Assembly (NCBI GenBank): GCA_024500155.1
Contig: CM044871.1
Coordinates: 82,010,402-82,074,401, forward strand
Length of the DNA stretch: 64,000 nt
Direction of reading: 5' to 3'
Source of the DNA: Chenopodium formosanum
Taxonomy: Eukaryota; Streptophyta; Magnoliopsida; Caryophyllales; Amaranthaceae
Position numbers and translations under genes: made by a program. Shown one piece after another: positions 30,394 to 43,436 of this stretch; position 1 is the first letter of the stretch, and each line of letters begins with the position of its first letter. The notes beneath the pieces were generated by a model that did no database searches, was not told the DNA's origin, and was given only the letters and a program-made list of their open reading frames with translations.

Positions 30394-33300
30394 AAATGGA
30401 AGAACATAAGCATATGGATGAATAAGGTGATTTAAGCAAAGCTGGATATGGTTTGAGGTTGGAGACTGGAAGAATTCTAATTGAAATTAAGTGACAAAAA
30501 GTCATCACTGAATATATATTTTCTCTTCTTGAGGTAAAATCTTTCTCTGTCTGAGTAAATTATTGATTAAATTGTCATCTACTTCCTATGGTTTGGTAAA
30601 ATCTTGCTGCATTGTTTGAACCATGATGTTAAAGTCTAAAAAGAGTGGCTTTTTGTAAATGTTAATTTGAACCTCATCTGGTTTCTAGGGACATAAAAAC
30701 ATTTGTTGTATAATGCAGGGGAAGTTTCTGAATTGGGTTGGAAAATTTAAACTTCTGACGATAATTTCCTGTTGAATTTAGTATCTGTTGTATGGTGCTT
30801 TTTGATACTGCGTGCATGTGTATATAGACAGAAACTAGACGCATTCCCCTTTGATTTTGCCCAGTATTAGGAACCTTTATGCAGCTATGGTATCGGCTTG
30901 GATATCCTGAGAAATTTTCAACTTCTAAACTCTCTTCTTACTAACCTGTTTATAGTAGTATCCTTTTTGGGTCTTGGTGATAATCGGTTCACCAATAACA
31001 AATCTAGCAATAAAGCTATGTGCTTGTATTAAGGGACACCAGCGATACCATCCTGCTAGTAATAGATCACAAACTGGACTCTGTCTAAATTACTTCTGAA
31101 CTTCTTCCCTTGCAAGTGCTACTGGAGACATGCTTATTATAGGCGACGATGGAACCATTTTTAACACCCCTGTTTCTTGAATTAGGAGCTCCTCAGGTTA
31201 TTGATGTCATTTTATTTCTTAACAGGACACATTTGATTGGGGATCATAATTAAAGAATTGTGTTAAATACAGAAACTATCTTTCGATAGATTAGATGGGG
31301 ATTATTTTTGAGGTAAATTCATAGAATGACCTGTTATTTTGAAACAACCTATAAATAAAACATGGCCTATATTTTAGTGACGGAGGAAGTATTGACTTAT
31401 TTTTCCATTTTCCGCATTACAGCTGTACATTATGTCGTAGTATCATTAATTTTATAAAGAAGCATCTAAAGACAGTTGAATATTTGATTAGTTTGTGCTT
31501 CAGATTATTACCCTTTAGAATCGCCTATGTTCAGCATACACTACAGAAGTACAGATGGCTAGAGCAACTTCAGCTTTCTCAATCATCTATTTCTGCTGTA
31601 CTGCGTTACATTGTAAAGCAGTTTCCAGCCCCATACGGTACGCACAGCAGTTGACACTTGACAGCATACATGTTAAAGTCTTAACAATTACAGTTACTTC
31701 TTTGGGAGGTTGTTAATCAAGGTTTAAACTAGTAGGCTGAGCTATCGATTGCGCAGTATATATTCCTGTAATTGCTGCTTTCACTGGGCAACACATAGGA
31801 AGATAACTAAATGTACTAGGAACAACATCTATGATCAATTTTATCCTTGTTTTCGCTTGATTTGCTCCCTTCAACTATAGTGGAAGAATTTGCTAATATC
31901 TTAGTAGGTAGACTGGTGGAGTGAGGATTCACTTGATACAGAAGCTGCATAATCAATTTTTTATGAGCATATGCGTTTTGACTTTTGAGAGTTATCACCA
32001 TCCATTGTTAGTCACTTTGTCACAACCCTTCATAATAAATATTTTACCATGATTTCTCTAATTTACTCATATAACAGATGTCTTAAATTCTTAATTTCCC
32101 TCCTTTCTCTACCTTGGTTAAGATTGATAGAATAGATTATGAAGAGTTTTAGGTTAAACTATCAGTTCAATCTTTATTTTTTGCGTCTTTGCAGTACATG
32201 TTCTATAAAAAAAAATCCGCCTAAGCCTAAAACTTGTTCCTAAATTACAAAAGATGATGTTTCTACATTGAGACTTTCTGATGCATGTTCATGGACACAC
32301 TATAAGTTCGAAATCTTTAAATGTAAGTTAAATCTTTGATAAAAATTAAAAAAAATACTCCGTACTATGTAAAATAAAGATAAACTCGTTCCTTAAAAAT
32401 GTTTTCAAAAATTACTTGTACTGCCACTGTCTTCAGATCTGTACCAAACAAAAAATACAGGTTAATTATGTCCACAGATGAATTGATGGTTAAAACATAT
32501 CAGACATTTTGTTAAGAAGTGAGAGCTACTTAACAACCCATTTACAGGATTGACAAATGTGTTACTTTATGAGCAGGTAATAATGTAACATATGCCCACT
32601 CATACAGTAATTTCTACGTCAATGTAGTTTAATTGGAGCTTGGTAGGGTCAAATTTTAACTTGTGTTCGTGTGGTTTTCTTTCGGAAAATATCTTGTGCC
32701 TACTATTTTAAATACGAATACAATAATGTACTCACAATAATTTATACTCTACTCCGAAGTATTAGAATTCACACACTTAGGTGTATCGAGTTTCCAAGTT
32801 TTTGGTGTTTAGAAAGCCACAAGGACAGGTGATGAGAATCGAACTAAAGATCTCTTGAAATCAGGTATATTCACTCTCAGTTTCCAAGTGAATATTCTTA
32901 ATATTTTTTTTGCAATATGTTTAAGTTAAACACAAAAAATGACCATTTTTTAATACGTTCGAAATCAATATAATCTGTATTTTCTTTGTCACCTAATATA
33001 AATCGGTCAAGTTTATCATACATATACACTCGTTTAGTTGGCTAATTCCTTCCTTAAGAATTTATTTTTCTCGTCATTAAAAAAAAAACCATGATCAGGT
33101 GAGATCTTATTTTTTTTTTTAAAAAAAAAAAATTAATACCAGTGATCTTATTAATTTGACGTATACTATTTCAAAAAAATTATGTATTAAAAAATTGGTT
33201 TATATACTCTATTACTATAGACAAAATTGTGCAATATAGATTATATTTTAAAAAATTAAAAATAAAATAATAAAAATAAAAAAAAGAAAAAAATAAAAAA

Positions 33301-35664
33301 AATAAAAAAAGAAAAAGAAACGGGAACGTCTTATGAAATGGACCATTAACTATTGTCTATATGAACAAGGATACAACATAATTGACTCAACATTTCATTA
33401 ATAGTGGTATTTTTTTTGTGTCCCTTGTGTAGTGTTTTCTACTTTTACATTCACCTCCCATAAAATTGCCTGAATTGCTACATTTGCGGCAAATGTGCAT
33501 GTGTATTGAACTATTGGACCCTTTGTTGGTGCAAAATTGTAAATTGCCAAATATTTCTTTAAATTCCTCATTTATTAACAAGATAGCAACTATACATGTC
33601 ATTATTACACCAATCATCGTCTCCCATTATGATGAATGATCATTTTTAGCTACTAGAAATGTTCATACTAAGGTGGTTGAAACTTGAAACTTTGTGGTTC
33701 GATCTCAGAAGTATACTCAATTATCAAAGTATGACATTAAATTTGCATAGTGTTTTCAATATAATGACCATGTTTATTTGGAATTCACAAGAGATTTCAA
33801 AATTCAAGGTTCCATTTTTCAATTGTTTCCTTTGTAAATGGTATTGTAGAAAACAATTTTCTCAAATGCATGCAATGAACTGTTTTCCTAAGAGTGGAAT
33901 ACATCCTCCTTATTCTTATAATACGGACTACGGAGATAATAACAATTGAATAAAATCAAACTTACAACAAAGCTATGATCGTGTCATTCGTGTGTATATA
34001 ACCTTTTCCTCTTCCAATCCTAATTGTTTTGTTTTAACACCTTAATCAACAAGAGGCCCATTGATTTTTTGTAGCTGTGAAAATAATTCTCATTTGATTT
34101 ATTATATTAATTTAGTAATTGAAGGATTAACCTTTTTTTTTTTTTTTTATCCTGCATGGATCCAAGAAACAACTTTTATTGTCTGAAACTCCAAAAATTG
34201 ACCTTGAATAAATCCTGCCTATTAAAATTAAAGATATTTAAGCACATTTGATAGAAAGACGTGAACTAATTATTCCTAAATTATACTGATTTAAAGGTGA
34301 AAAAAATACATATAAACGGTTTGATAAAATTTTTTGGCATATTTTTTTTTATATTATTATTATTGGCTCATCCTAATTAAAAAAACGTGGATTTAGGAAA
34401 ATCCCTCTTAGAATGAGGTCTTGGTGTGCTTTTGTTATAATTTTTACTCATTTCGGAAAATATAAGTTCAATAAAGGTTAATTTATGTGCAAATAAGAGA
34501 TTGAAAACCAAGTAGTACAATATATAACTAAAATTAGTTCTAATAATAAAGTCTAATAAATTCAAATACATTTAGATAAGTCAGTTTAGAAAAAAGTTGA
34601 GATAAACTCAACTTTGTAAAAAAAATAAATGAATAGAACGCGCCATTGAACTAAATGAAATTTGACCCTTAGGTCATACATCTGAAAGGCACAGAGCTAG
34701 CTGTTTTATCCTCTGATCTTCTATTATGCTCATAACTTCATAAGCTTAGATTGAGCTGGATATATTGATTGATATAGCTTAGTAGCTTACAATTGAAATA
34801 CTTGATACTTCATTAGTGTGGTTATAACTACAAGAACAAATATTGTCACTTAAACAGTATACAATCACTTCAATTGGTTCAATAGTAGTAGATAAGGCCA
34901 AAAGTGGTTAATTATAAATGTTACTATCAGAGAAAGTTGGTATACATGCATAGCTTAATCAATGAAAGGCTGGCTAAAATGACTAATAACTTCCATTTAA
35001 TAAGAATTATTGAATATGTTATAGTCATTAATTAGTACCTATTGTTGTCTAGTCTAATCTGTATAACCCTTTTATGAGCCACAACTCCTTTTAAATGTTA
35101 GTTCACTTCACTTCCTGCTTATATGTTAAAAGTTATACAGCATTACAGTTGAAAAAGATATTGTTCTAACTTGCTTAATGGCGGCCATTAATTGTATTTT
35201 ATTTGATTTCTTAGGTATTTAATTCTCACTAATTCATGTACTCTCCGGAATTGTTTTAATTAGTTGATACGTTAATGTCACATTTCCTCATTAAGATAAC
35301 TAACATAATTGTGTACATATAAATTTAAAGAATTATAAACAAGTAAGCATTATCCAAAAAATATATGTGACATTAGAAGGCACACCAGTCATATTGATTG
35401 GATAGTGGTTACTAGATATAAATAGCTGATTTAAAATCATACATGCCCCTTATAGGCCCATATTCACTCATCACTCATGCTCCAAATTCATTTAATTAAT
35501 ACTTCTAAAGTTTAAGGGAGTATAGGTGCATGGGATACGTATAGATTAAAATATATCTGTAATTTGAATACATTGCCGCCATGAGTGGTGTTTAGGTGGT
35601 GCGTATAAGTATTTCAATTGGATATGAGTATGAAAGAGGGACTATCCTAAGATTCCTAACCTAT
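30394..35664. other. Long gene-free stretch
   Basis: No supportable gene. It contains a Stowaway-like fragment near 31335-31395 (GTGACGGAGGAAGTA), an inverted SINE fragment near 32815-32870 (minus-strand TTCGATTCTCATCACCTGTCC) and A-rich runs near 33240-33320. The rest is AT-rich and featureless to the eye. Confidence 0.45.
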
Positions 35665-35857
35665 CACATCCGCCAAGTATATCTTAGTCTAGTGGTAAGG
35701 TTTGCACAGGTTTTGTGATCAAACCCCATTAGAAACACTTTGGTGTGGGACTTTCCTCATTCTCCTCCCCTCCCCCTCCAAAGTGCCTAGTTTGCTACCC
35801 GAGAGGTTCCGGCCTAGTAGGACCTTTTTCCTTACCAACCAAAAAAAAAAAAAAAAA
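35665..35857 (+). mobile_element. SINE
   Basis: A-box-like TCTTAGTCTAGTGGTAAGG and B-box-like TTGTGATCAAACCCC, then the shared body CACTTTGGTGTGGGACTTTC and AGAGGTTCCGGCCTAGTAGG, ending in an A-run. Confidence 0.75.
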
Positions 35858-36311
35858 AATTGCAATATTGCATCCATTAGTCATCTGATTATACCAACAA
35901 GGCAACAACTAGTATGTTATTATCCCTATTTCTCCGAAGAAAAAATATACTTCGTACAAAACTAGTATGTGACTCGACTTGGCTCATAACACTTGCATCC
36001 AAAAGCATGCACTGAGAGTCAGAGCTAGTGGTTCACTATTACGGTCTACGGAGTATAATTCATGGGTTCTCATTCTCTCGTTGATTTTTAACTCTATCGT
36101 CCTACGGAGTACAGTATACAGTTTTTTTTTTTTTTTTTTTTTGTCGTCATCATCATTTGTAATTTTAGTATAGATATACGTACAATAATGTCTAAGTTTT
36201 GTGGAAAAGGAAGAATAATTTGCATATATAGTAGTTATTCTATTAGAACTTTATTACTTTGTTTCAAAAAAAAAAAAAAAAAAAAAACTTCCACACAAAA
36301 CTTGAAGCTAA

Positions 36312-36452
36312 GGGCTTGTTCACGTTTACTGAACCGAGCTGAACTGATGAATTGAGCTGAAATAAATATTTTTTTGAGAGAGAGAAATTAAGAACTGAAC
36401 TGAACTAAACTGATTGGAGCTGAACTGAAATTAAGTAAATTTGAACAGACCC
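36312..36452. mobile_element. Tourist-like MITE, GTTCA/CTGAA family
   Basis: The ends GGGCTTGTTCAC and TTGAACAGACCC are flanked by TAA (36309-36311, 36453-36455). The body is CTGAACTGAACT repeats. Confidence 0.8.
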
Positions 36453-36455
36453 TAA

Positions 36456-37371
36456 GTTACAATAATTATATGACTCCAACTATAAAATTTCAAAACAAAT
36501 CTTGCTTATGGACTTTCACATATACATGCATAGAAACCTCTAATTCAAATTAATTATTTTCCCAAGATTAAAATCTTGTTGTCCCACTATCTTTTTTATC
36601 ATTATTATTAGACATTGCATTGTTCACTTCACCTAACAAAAATAATACATAGTATTAAGTAAAAGTAATTTTAGTTTAGTGAAATTAATTTCAGTTTAGT
36701 AAAAAAAAAAAAATAAGTTCAGCAAAAATAATTTCAATTCTGTAAAAATAATTTACAAGATTTACAGCCTAGTAGTTTTGTAAGAGAATCAAAGTGCAAG
36801 CTTTACAAAATTTACAACCTATTCAAATTGTATTATATTGGTGATAATTGTAATTTTGTAAGAGAATCAAGTGCATGCAATCTCAATGGCAAAGCGAACT
36901 TCATAGTTGGAATATTGCGCACGATGGGTTTTTTTTTTTTTGTTTTTTTTAGTAAAATGCGCTACCATCGATCTATCGGTCATCTATCTCCACTGAATAA
37001 CAAGGGATTATTGGTCATGACATGCTATATTATGGGGCATATTATTTACAATTTTGAGAGAAGCTTGATTGCTCTAGTTAATTTTTATTTACCTTACCTT
37101 CTTCAAATAGATTTAAATATCTTACGAATAAAGAAATGACAAGTATGTTTTTTTTTTGTAACTCGTAAGAAAAGTCTCAGTAACACATAATTGTGCAATT
37201 ATTAAGGTAATGAAATACAAATATTATAATTTACTATGTCAATAGATAGTAAAGAGAACATAGGCAATAGATGAGCTATGTGAAGGTACACACGAACAAT
37301 ATGATCATGTAATTGGCCCAACATTAAACTATATTAGACTTTTCTTTCAATTATTCATATAAATTTATGGA
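36456..37371. other. AT-rich sequence with a MITE remnant
   Basis: A piece at about 36608-36755 resembles the inner MITE at 23910-24158 (TTGTTCACTTCACCT, AGTAAAAGTAATTTTAG). Otherwise empty. Confidence 0.4.
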
Positions 37372-37906
37372 ATTTTTGTCAAAAACTACCTAATAAAGCT
37401 TAGATTTTGTGAGAAACTATGTAATAAAAAAAATGTTGTTAAAAACTACCTAATAAAAGGTAAAATGTTATAAGAAACTACCTAACAAAATGTTTATTGT
37501 TATAAAATACTACCTACGCCGAAAATCCACCATTAACCCACCTCAAAACACCCCTAAAACCACCGCTTTCACCCCAAAACCAACACAACCTACTTGGAAT
37601 TGCCTTCAACAAGCCGAAACCACCCTCCAATCTCAAACCCACCACCTCTAACCCCAAAAATAAACATCTCGAACTACGAAATTAAACTACCCTCACCAAC
37701 TCGGAATATCTTCTAACCACCCAAAAATAACCTTACCACCTTGAAAAGCAATTCAACCTCTGTGGTGATTTCGGGGGTGTTTTGAGGTAGCAACGCTTTA
37801 AAATTAGATTAACGGTGGAAATTCAGCCATGAGTAGTACATTACAACATTTTACCTTTTATAAGATAGTGTATTATAATATTTTTTTTATAAGGTAGTTT
37901 CTCACT
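37372..37906. mobile_element. Probable non-autonomous DNA element
   Basis: Repeated AAACTACCTAATAAA units on the left are mirrored by TTATAAGGTAGTTTCTCAC on the right. The interior CCACCATTAACCCACCTCAAAACACCCCTAAAACC is mirrored by GGGGGTGTTTTGAGGTAG and AACGGTGG. I could not find a clear duplication, so ends are approximate. Confidence 0.6.
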
Positions 37907-37929
37907 AAAAATTATCATTATTACAAATA

Positions 37930-39028
37930 CTCCCTCCGTTTCGGATTACTCGCAACAAAGGACAATGTTGGGGACTCCTAGGCAAAAGATTGAAAGTATG
38001 ATTATTGAAACATAAGGATATATGCTTAACTACTAATCCAACCTGAAAAACAAAAGGAAAAACAAATTCAATCTTAATTAAATCAAATAACCCACCACCA
38101 CCGACACCACCAAGCAGCAGCGACACCTACCACACCACCACCACCACCCAACATCACCGAAACCAACCACAAGCACCACCCAGCATCACCGAAACCACCC
38201 GCCACCACCACCACCTAGCATCACCTAAACCACCCATCACCACCGACGCACCCAACACCACCCACAAACCCAACATTACCTAGCCGGAGCACCCCATCGT
38301 ACCCAGAAGCATCCCACCGTACCACCCTAAAACCACCGTGCCCTACAGCATCCCACCGTACCCAGCACAATCAAAACCCCAAAACCAAAACCAAACCCAC
38401 GAACCCTTAATAATCAAAACCCATAACCAGCAATCGAACCCAGGCCACAACCCCAATCAAACCCACAATCGAACCCAGAAAACCATGAACCCTTGAACCC
38501 ATCAACACAACGAAACTATTCACGACCACCACCACCACTAGCCAGCGAACCCAACTATCCCGCGAGACCACCAAGCTAGCGCACCCACCGATCCCGCGAA
38601 CCCACAAAACCCTAAGATCTTGAAAACCTTGAGAATGAGGTTAGAGGAGGAGAGAGAAAATTAATGGGAATAAGGAAGAAGATGAAAAAATTTTATGATG
38701 AAGGAAGAGAGAGAAAAATAATGGGGATGAGGAAGAACTGAAGAAGATAAAGAATGATGAGGGTGGTTGAATGATGAAGGTGGCTGGGATGATTGATGAG
38801 AGGGAAGAGGATTGATTTAGGTGGAAATTCTTAAGTTAATTAATGTTAGAGTTTAAGTTAATAATATAAAATCAGATTTTTTAATTAGGGTGTTTAAGAA
38901 AATAAGTAAGGGTAATTTTGTAAAATCATACAAAAAACTTACTAAAAAAGAAAAGAAATCACTTTGTTGCGAGTAATGTGAAACGACCATTTTAGAAAAT
39001 TGTTGCGAGTAATATGAAACGGAGGGAG
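37930..39028. mobile_element. Long Stowaway/Mariner-type non-autonomous element with gene-like core
   Basis: It starts TA-CTCCCTCCGTTTCGGATTA and ends ATATGAAACGGAGGGAG, with mirrored ACTCGCAACAAAG / CTTTGTTGCGAGTAAT. At ~1.1 kb it is long for a Stowaway. The core (38090-38640) is CCACCA-rich. Read on the minus strand it runs from a CT-rich leader through AGGGTTTTGTGGGTTCGCGG into GC-rich sequence, as a captured gene 5' end might. No full ORF. Confidence 0.7.
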
Positions 39029-39663
39029 TTTATTATTTTACGAAGGAGCCGCAAAAAGACTTTGCAATCAACATGAAAAGTGGAGAACTTAATAAATTTA
39101 GCATTTCAACGTACAACATCTTAGTTTGATTGGTACGAGTAATTTAAAATTTCCATGCATTCACGTGTGTTCAAGTATCAGTAGTAATGTTGTCTTGTTT
39201 TCATCCTCTAAATTCTTTGGTGAAAAAAATATACAGCAAGCTTTGGTCAGTTTGGTGGGGGTAAAGGATGAACATACATAAACTATTTAAGTGGTAGTGT
39301 GGTACCCAATTATATGCTAATATTGACCCCTCAAAATAATGTTTTGAATTTGATATTCAAGTACTACTCTTGACAAATTGCATGGGCTAAATTCGTTGCA
39401 TGTAGACCTTAGCTTGGAATGTTATTCAATAGACAATGATACTTGAAGTTACATTATATGTCCTTTCACATAAATAAGTATACAATCGATAAACATAGAG
39501 ACATCACATATATATTTTCACGTACTACATTTGATACATAGCACGAACATAACTGGAATAATAACATGTGGTACCTAAACATCTCTCTTATAGGAGAGTA
39601 TCCAACCTTTGAGAATGTGAAAATAATCACTATTTTTGCGATTTACATATGCATTCTGATTAA
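39029..39663. other. 3' flank of XTH copy 2
   Basis: No gene or defined repeat seen. Confidence 0.4.
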
Positions 39664-41193
39664 TTAATAAATCCCAGCCGAACACTCAGGGGGAGGAACA
39701 GGGAAACGCGATTTGTCATGGCAATAGTCGTAAACCATGTGGTTTTGGCGAACCCAACGATACAATCGTGCTTGCATAGGGGTTAGCTCTTGATAAGCTG
39801 CACCTTCCCACCAGTTACGAAGATTTGAGGCACAAGTCATTGGTCCTGGCATAGGACAACCATCAATTTCAAAGTCCCTATAATAAGCATAGAATGGGGC
39901 TTTGCTCCAATCAATTTTTTCCAATCCACCTCGTGTCGCCCAATCATCGGCTTCCCATAGAGTGGAAAACACTCCCATTGGTTGTGACTTAGGATATGGG
40001 ATTCCCTTTGCTTCATTATTCTTGTACACTCTTATTGGAACTTCATCCACATAGAATCTACACATTCAACAATGTACAAATTATTAAAATAATGATAATA
40101 CACCACATTATAAATGAATTGAATATAACTATGAAAACAAGCAAATTTTTCAAAAAACTGGGGTCAGCTACATGAACCAAGAATGTCACACACATTATTA
40201 ACAGTGGATAAACGACGTATTCCAATGACTTACACAGTGTGTTTGTGGTTCCAAAGAATGGTATATGTATGATAAGCCGCGGAAGGATCGAACCAAAGGT
40301 TTACTCTTTGCTCCCTGTCTCCCTTTCCATGAGCAAAAACATTTGTTTGGACCGTATAAGGTTGGCCCGTCCTGTTTCCCAAGAACTCAAAATCCAATTC
40401 ATCACGTATAGTGTCTGTGTCTGAGTTCATCTGCATGAAATAATCACCATTTTATTTCCTTAATTAGCAACTTAATAAGCTTCTACAACGTTAACTATTA
40501 TTTACAACAAAGGAATATTTTATATCTCACAAATAATACTCCTTTGTTGCAAATAATAGTTAACGGAGGTAGTATTTTTTTATTTATTTTTTTGTCTCAA
40601 CATGAGTTGGTAGTACAAGTATACACTTGTATATAGCTATATTCTATATATATCACATCACATCCTAATAGTATATATGTTTAGGAATAAACTAATTAAG
40701 ATAAGCCTAAACTTATCTTTGATTATAAACTCACATAAAATGCAGTAACAGTTCCAGCTGAATCTCCTGGAACAAGCTTGATTTTCATGCTCACACGTCC
40801 ATATAGATACTTATACTTCGAGGCGAATCCACATCCTACATCATGCTCAAATTAATGTAAATTAACATTAACATGTACGTTTTCAAACAAAACCAGAAGA
40901 TATAGTATAGTGTATTAAAGTTTTAGTTGCAATAATAAAATTACATAAATGAAGATTAATAATAAGAAATTTTGAATTAAAATGTGTATTAATTGTATTA
41001 ATCATTACAAACCTGAGGATTGGTCAAGCTTAAGTTGAATTGCTCTTCCTCTTTCAACAGGCCTAATATGAGTATCAGCCCAAGTGACCTTAAAATCTTG
41101 CTGAAATGTTGCTGGTTTAGCTGAGACCGAAAGAGATAGTAACAAAAGTACATAGATGTAAACAAAAACAAGCATATTTCTTAGGATGTTCAT
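39664..41193 (-). CDS. Xyloglucan endotransglucosylase/hydrolase, XTH6/7 type (copy 2)
   Basis: Four exons on the minus strand (41193-41013, 40835-40735, 40430-40234, 40057-39664) join to 290 residues. The signal peptide is about 1-25 (LLLLSLSVSA). The GH16 site DELDFEFLG (Glu105, Glu109) and glycosylation site Asn113-Arg-Thr are at the same positions as in copy 1. The C-terminal domain ends YDYCHDKSRFPVPPPEC followed by SAGIY. Exons 1-3 are identical in length to copy 1 and exon 4 is 9 nt longer. Copy 2 looks closer to the common XTH6/7 sequence (FAHGKGDREQRVNLWFDPS, RFPVPPPEC). The two genes converge and are 12.8 kb apart. Function is wall xyloglucan remodelling. Confidence 0.96.
40493..40572. 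mobile_element. Short Stowaway-like MITE in an XTH intron
   Basis: Inverted arms GTTAACTATTATTTACAACA and TGTTGCAAATAATAGTTAAC surround AATATTTTATATCTCACAAA. It lies in intron 2 of XTH copy 2. Related to 25819-25900. Confidence 0.7.
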
Positions 41194-41350
41194 GGTAGTC
41201 GTCGTTGTACAATAAAAAATAATACTCTGTACTTCGTATAATATATAGATTTCACTATGACATAACAAGCATATGTAGTATAATCTTATGTTGTGTAAGA
41301 AAGGAGAGAAATAGAGTGTTGGATGATTAAGAAAAGGGGAATGTAGTGCT

Positions 41351-41359
41351 TTATATATA
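41351..41359 (-). promoter_or_regulatory. TATA box of XTH copy 2
   Basis: TATATATAA on the minus strand about 160 bp upstream of the start codon. Confidence 0.5.
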
Positions 41360-41699
41360 CATGTACATTTGTATAACACGTTAAAAAATACTTGAATTAT
41401 AGTGATTTGACCGACCGGGCCGATTTAATTAAAGGGCCTTCATTTTCCATCCAGCTAATTGCAACCCATTATGAGGACCCGTATGTTTCCTCAGCTCTAG
41501 CTACTCGTAGTATGTATTGAGTAGTGTTAGCTACTTGATTGATATTTTCCTATTTTTTGTAATTATTATTTTCTAATAATAGTCATGAAATTAGTATGTT
41601 ACTTTTCATTTTCACCTCTTATTTTATCTTTATCTCCTACCATTATTCATTTTATTATTTCAATTTTGTTTTTTATATACTAGTATATATTGTTATTTG

Positions 41700-41812
41700 T
41701 GAGGGAGAAATAGCTCAGGTGGTTAAAGCTTCCCTCTCAATTTTAAGAGATATTGGGATCGATTCTCATCACTTGTCTTTATAGGTCTCTAAACACCAAA
41801 AAAAAAAAAAAT
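41700..41812 (+). mobile_element. tRNA-derived SINE (short)
   Basis: A-box-like TAGCTCAGGTGGTTAAAGC and B-box-like GGGATCGATTCTCATC, then CACTTGTCTTTATAGG and an A-run. Similar to 621-790. Confidence 0.7.
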
Positions 41813-42578
41813 GTTACGGAGTATATTATGGCTTCTACTATCTAAACTCAAGTACAAGTGTAATGTAACCTTAAATAGTAAAATATATTATTAGTTATTA
41901 CAATGTATTATTACAACAATCTAATATAACAATGTGCAATTAGAACTGTAATCCATATATTACTGAGTATTTTTAATGGAACATTTTAGTTTGATATTGT
42001 GAGGAGAAAAAAAAGACACGTGAGATAGCAATGAGTCTAGGTAACATGATGGAAATGTATTGTACTACAAATTGTGGAATAAGTGTGGTGTTCTTTCAAA
42101 TGAAGGCATAAGCCTTTATAAACGAGAATGACATTCAAGCAAAAGTTATACGGAGTACTTATCTTTGGTTTAATTTAGAGTGAAATAAAGGAGACCTTCC
42201 AAATTGTTTTAGAACTTGAGAGAAACGGGTTATTACAGAGTTTTTTTTCAAAAAAAAAAATTAAAAAAAAAAAAAAATACTCCGTATTATGGATTACTTA
42301 ATACGGAGTAGTAATAAACCTTTCAAAAAAAAAAAAAAAAAAACTCCTTAGGACTCCGTATTAAAAATTCAACCTGCAAATTGTAATACAATTAGGTGTA
42401 CTTTTGCTTGGATTATATATAATGGATATAGAAAATTACATAAAATGATTGGTCTACAGCTATATTTGACTTTTTTTTTTAACAATGACTTATATTTAAT
42501 TTGTTCACTTTTATGACTTTTGTAAGTTGTAACTCAAGAACCATCTCATTATTTAAATAAAGAAAGAAAAAAATGTTT
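41813..42578. other. AT-rich intergenic sequence
   Basis: Several A-runs and dispersed ACTCCGTA phrases near 42280-42360; nothing supported. Confidence 0.4.
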
Positions 42579-42711
42579 TTTTATTTTCAGTTAAACTCCA
42601 ATTAATTCAGTTCAGTTCCTAATTTTCATCTCTCGTAAAATGTTAAGTTCAGTTCAGTTCAGCTCTAACAATTCAGTTCAGTTCAGCTCACTTCAGTAAA
42701 CCAGAACAAGT
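42579..42711. mobile_element. Tourist-like MITE remnant, GTTCA/CTGAA family
   Basis: GTTCAGTTCAG tracts and a right end CCAGAACAAGTCG followed by TTA. The left terminus is decayed. Confidence 0.6.
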
Positions 42712-42828
42712 CGTTATTCTCTTTTAAGGCATAAATCATAGGCTTTGAGTAAAATAAAATTGTTAATACCCTTATTAACTTTGAACTTTGAAGTAGTGGG
42801 TTTAGAGTTCAATTCTCAATGCCTCTAA

Positions 42829-43005
42829 GGGCCTGTTCTCTTCCGTTGAAATTCAGTTCAGTTCAGTTCAGTTTAGTTCAGCTCAGTTCAGTTCAGTTCA
42901 GTTCAGCTCTTAATTTACGTCTAATGATATTGCTAATGATATAAAGCCAAATTTCATTCTTTTAAGCTCAACAACAACAACAACAACAATAATAATAATA
43001 TTAAC

Positions 43006-43041
<36 letters not shown>

Positions 43042-43433
43042 CAATAAGTAATAAATAATAATAATAATAACAATAATAATTGAAATAATAATACTAATAA
43101 TAATAATCAATAAATAATAATAATCATCAATAAATAATAATAATAATAATAATAATAAAAATAATAATAATAATAATAAAAATAATCAATAAATAATAAT
43201 AATAATCAAAATTAATAATAATAATAATAATACTAAAAATACTAAATAAATAATCATAATAAATAATAATAATAATCAATAATAATAATAATAATAATAT
43301 GTACATTTGTATATACACATATGTATAGTAATAAATAATCAAAGATCACTAATCCGTAGTTAGAAATCACTAATTAATAAGTTCAGTTCAGTTCAGTTCA
43401 GTTAAGCTGAGTTCAGTCAATCGGAACAGGCCC
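42829..43433. mobile_element. Tourist-like MITE inflated by an AAT microsatellite
   Basis: The ends GGGCCTGTTCTC and GGAACAGGCCC are flanked by TAA (42826-42828, 43434-43436). The GTTCA tracts at both ends match relatives of 118-162 bp; the extra length is the trinucleotide expansion. Confidence 0.85.
42968..43295. repeat. Imperfect (AAT)n microsatellite, ~330 bp
   Basis: Nearly continuous AAT/ATA/CAA triplets with interspersed ATCAATAAATAAT. The open frames across it are low-complexity artefacts. Confidence 0.95.
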
Positions 43434-43436
43434 TAA

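Noticed and set aside
33387..33617. Minus-strand frame with CRKCSNSGNF and Cys/His residues
   Set aside because: Looked like a zinc knuckle at first, but spacing fits neither CCHC nor FAR1/MULE fingers and no neighbouring domain exists.
42910..43342. Ile/Tyr-rich minus-strand frames
   Set aside because: Translation of the AAT microsatellite.
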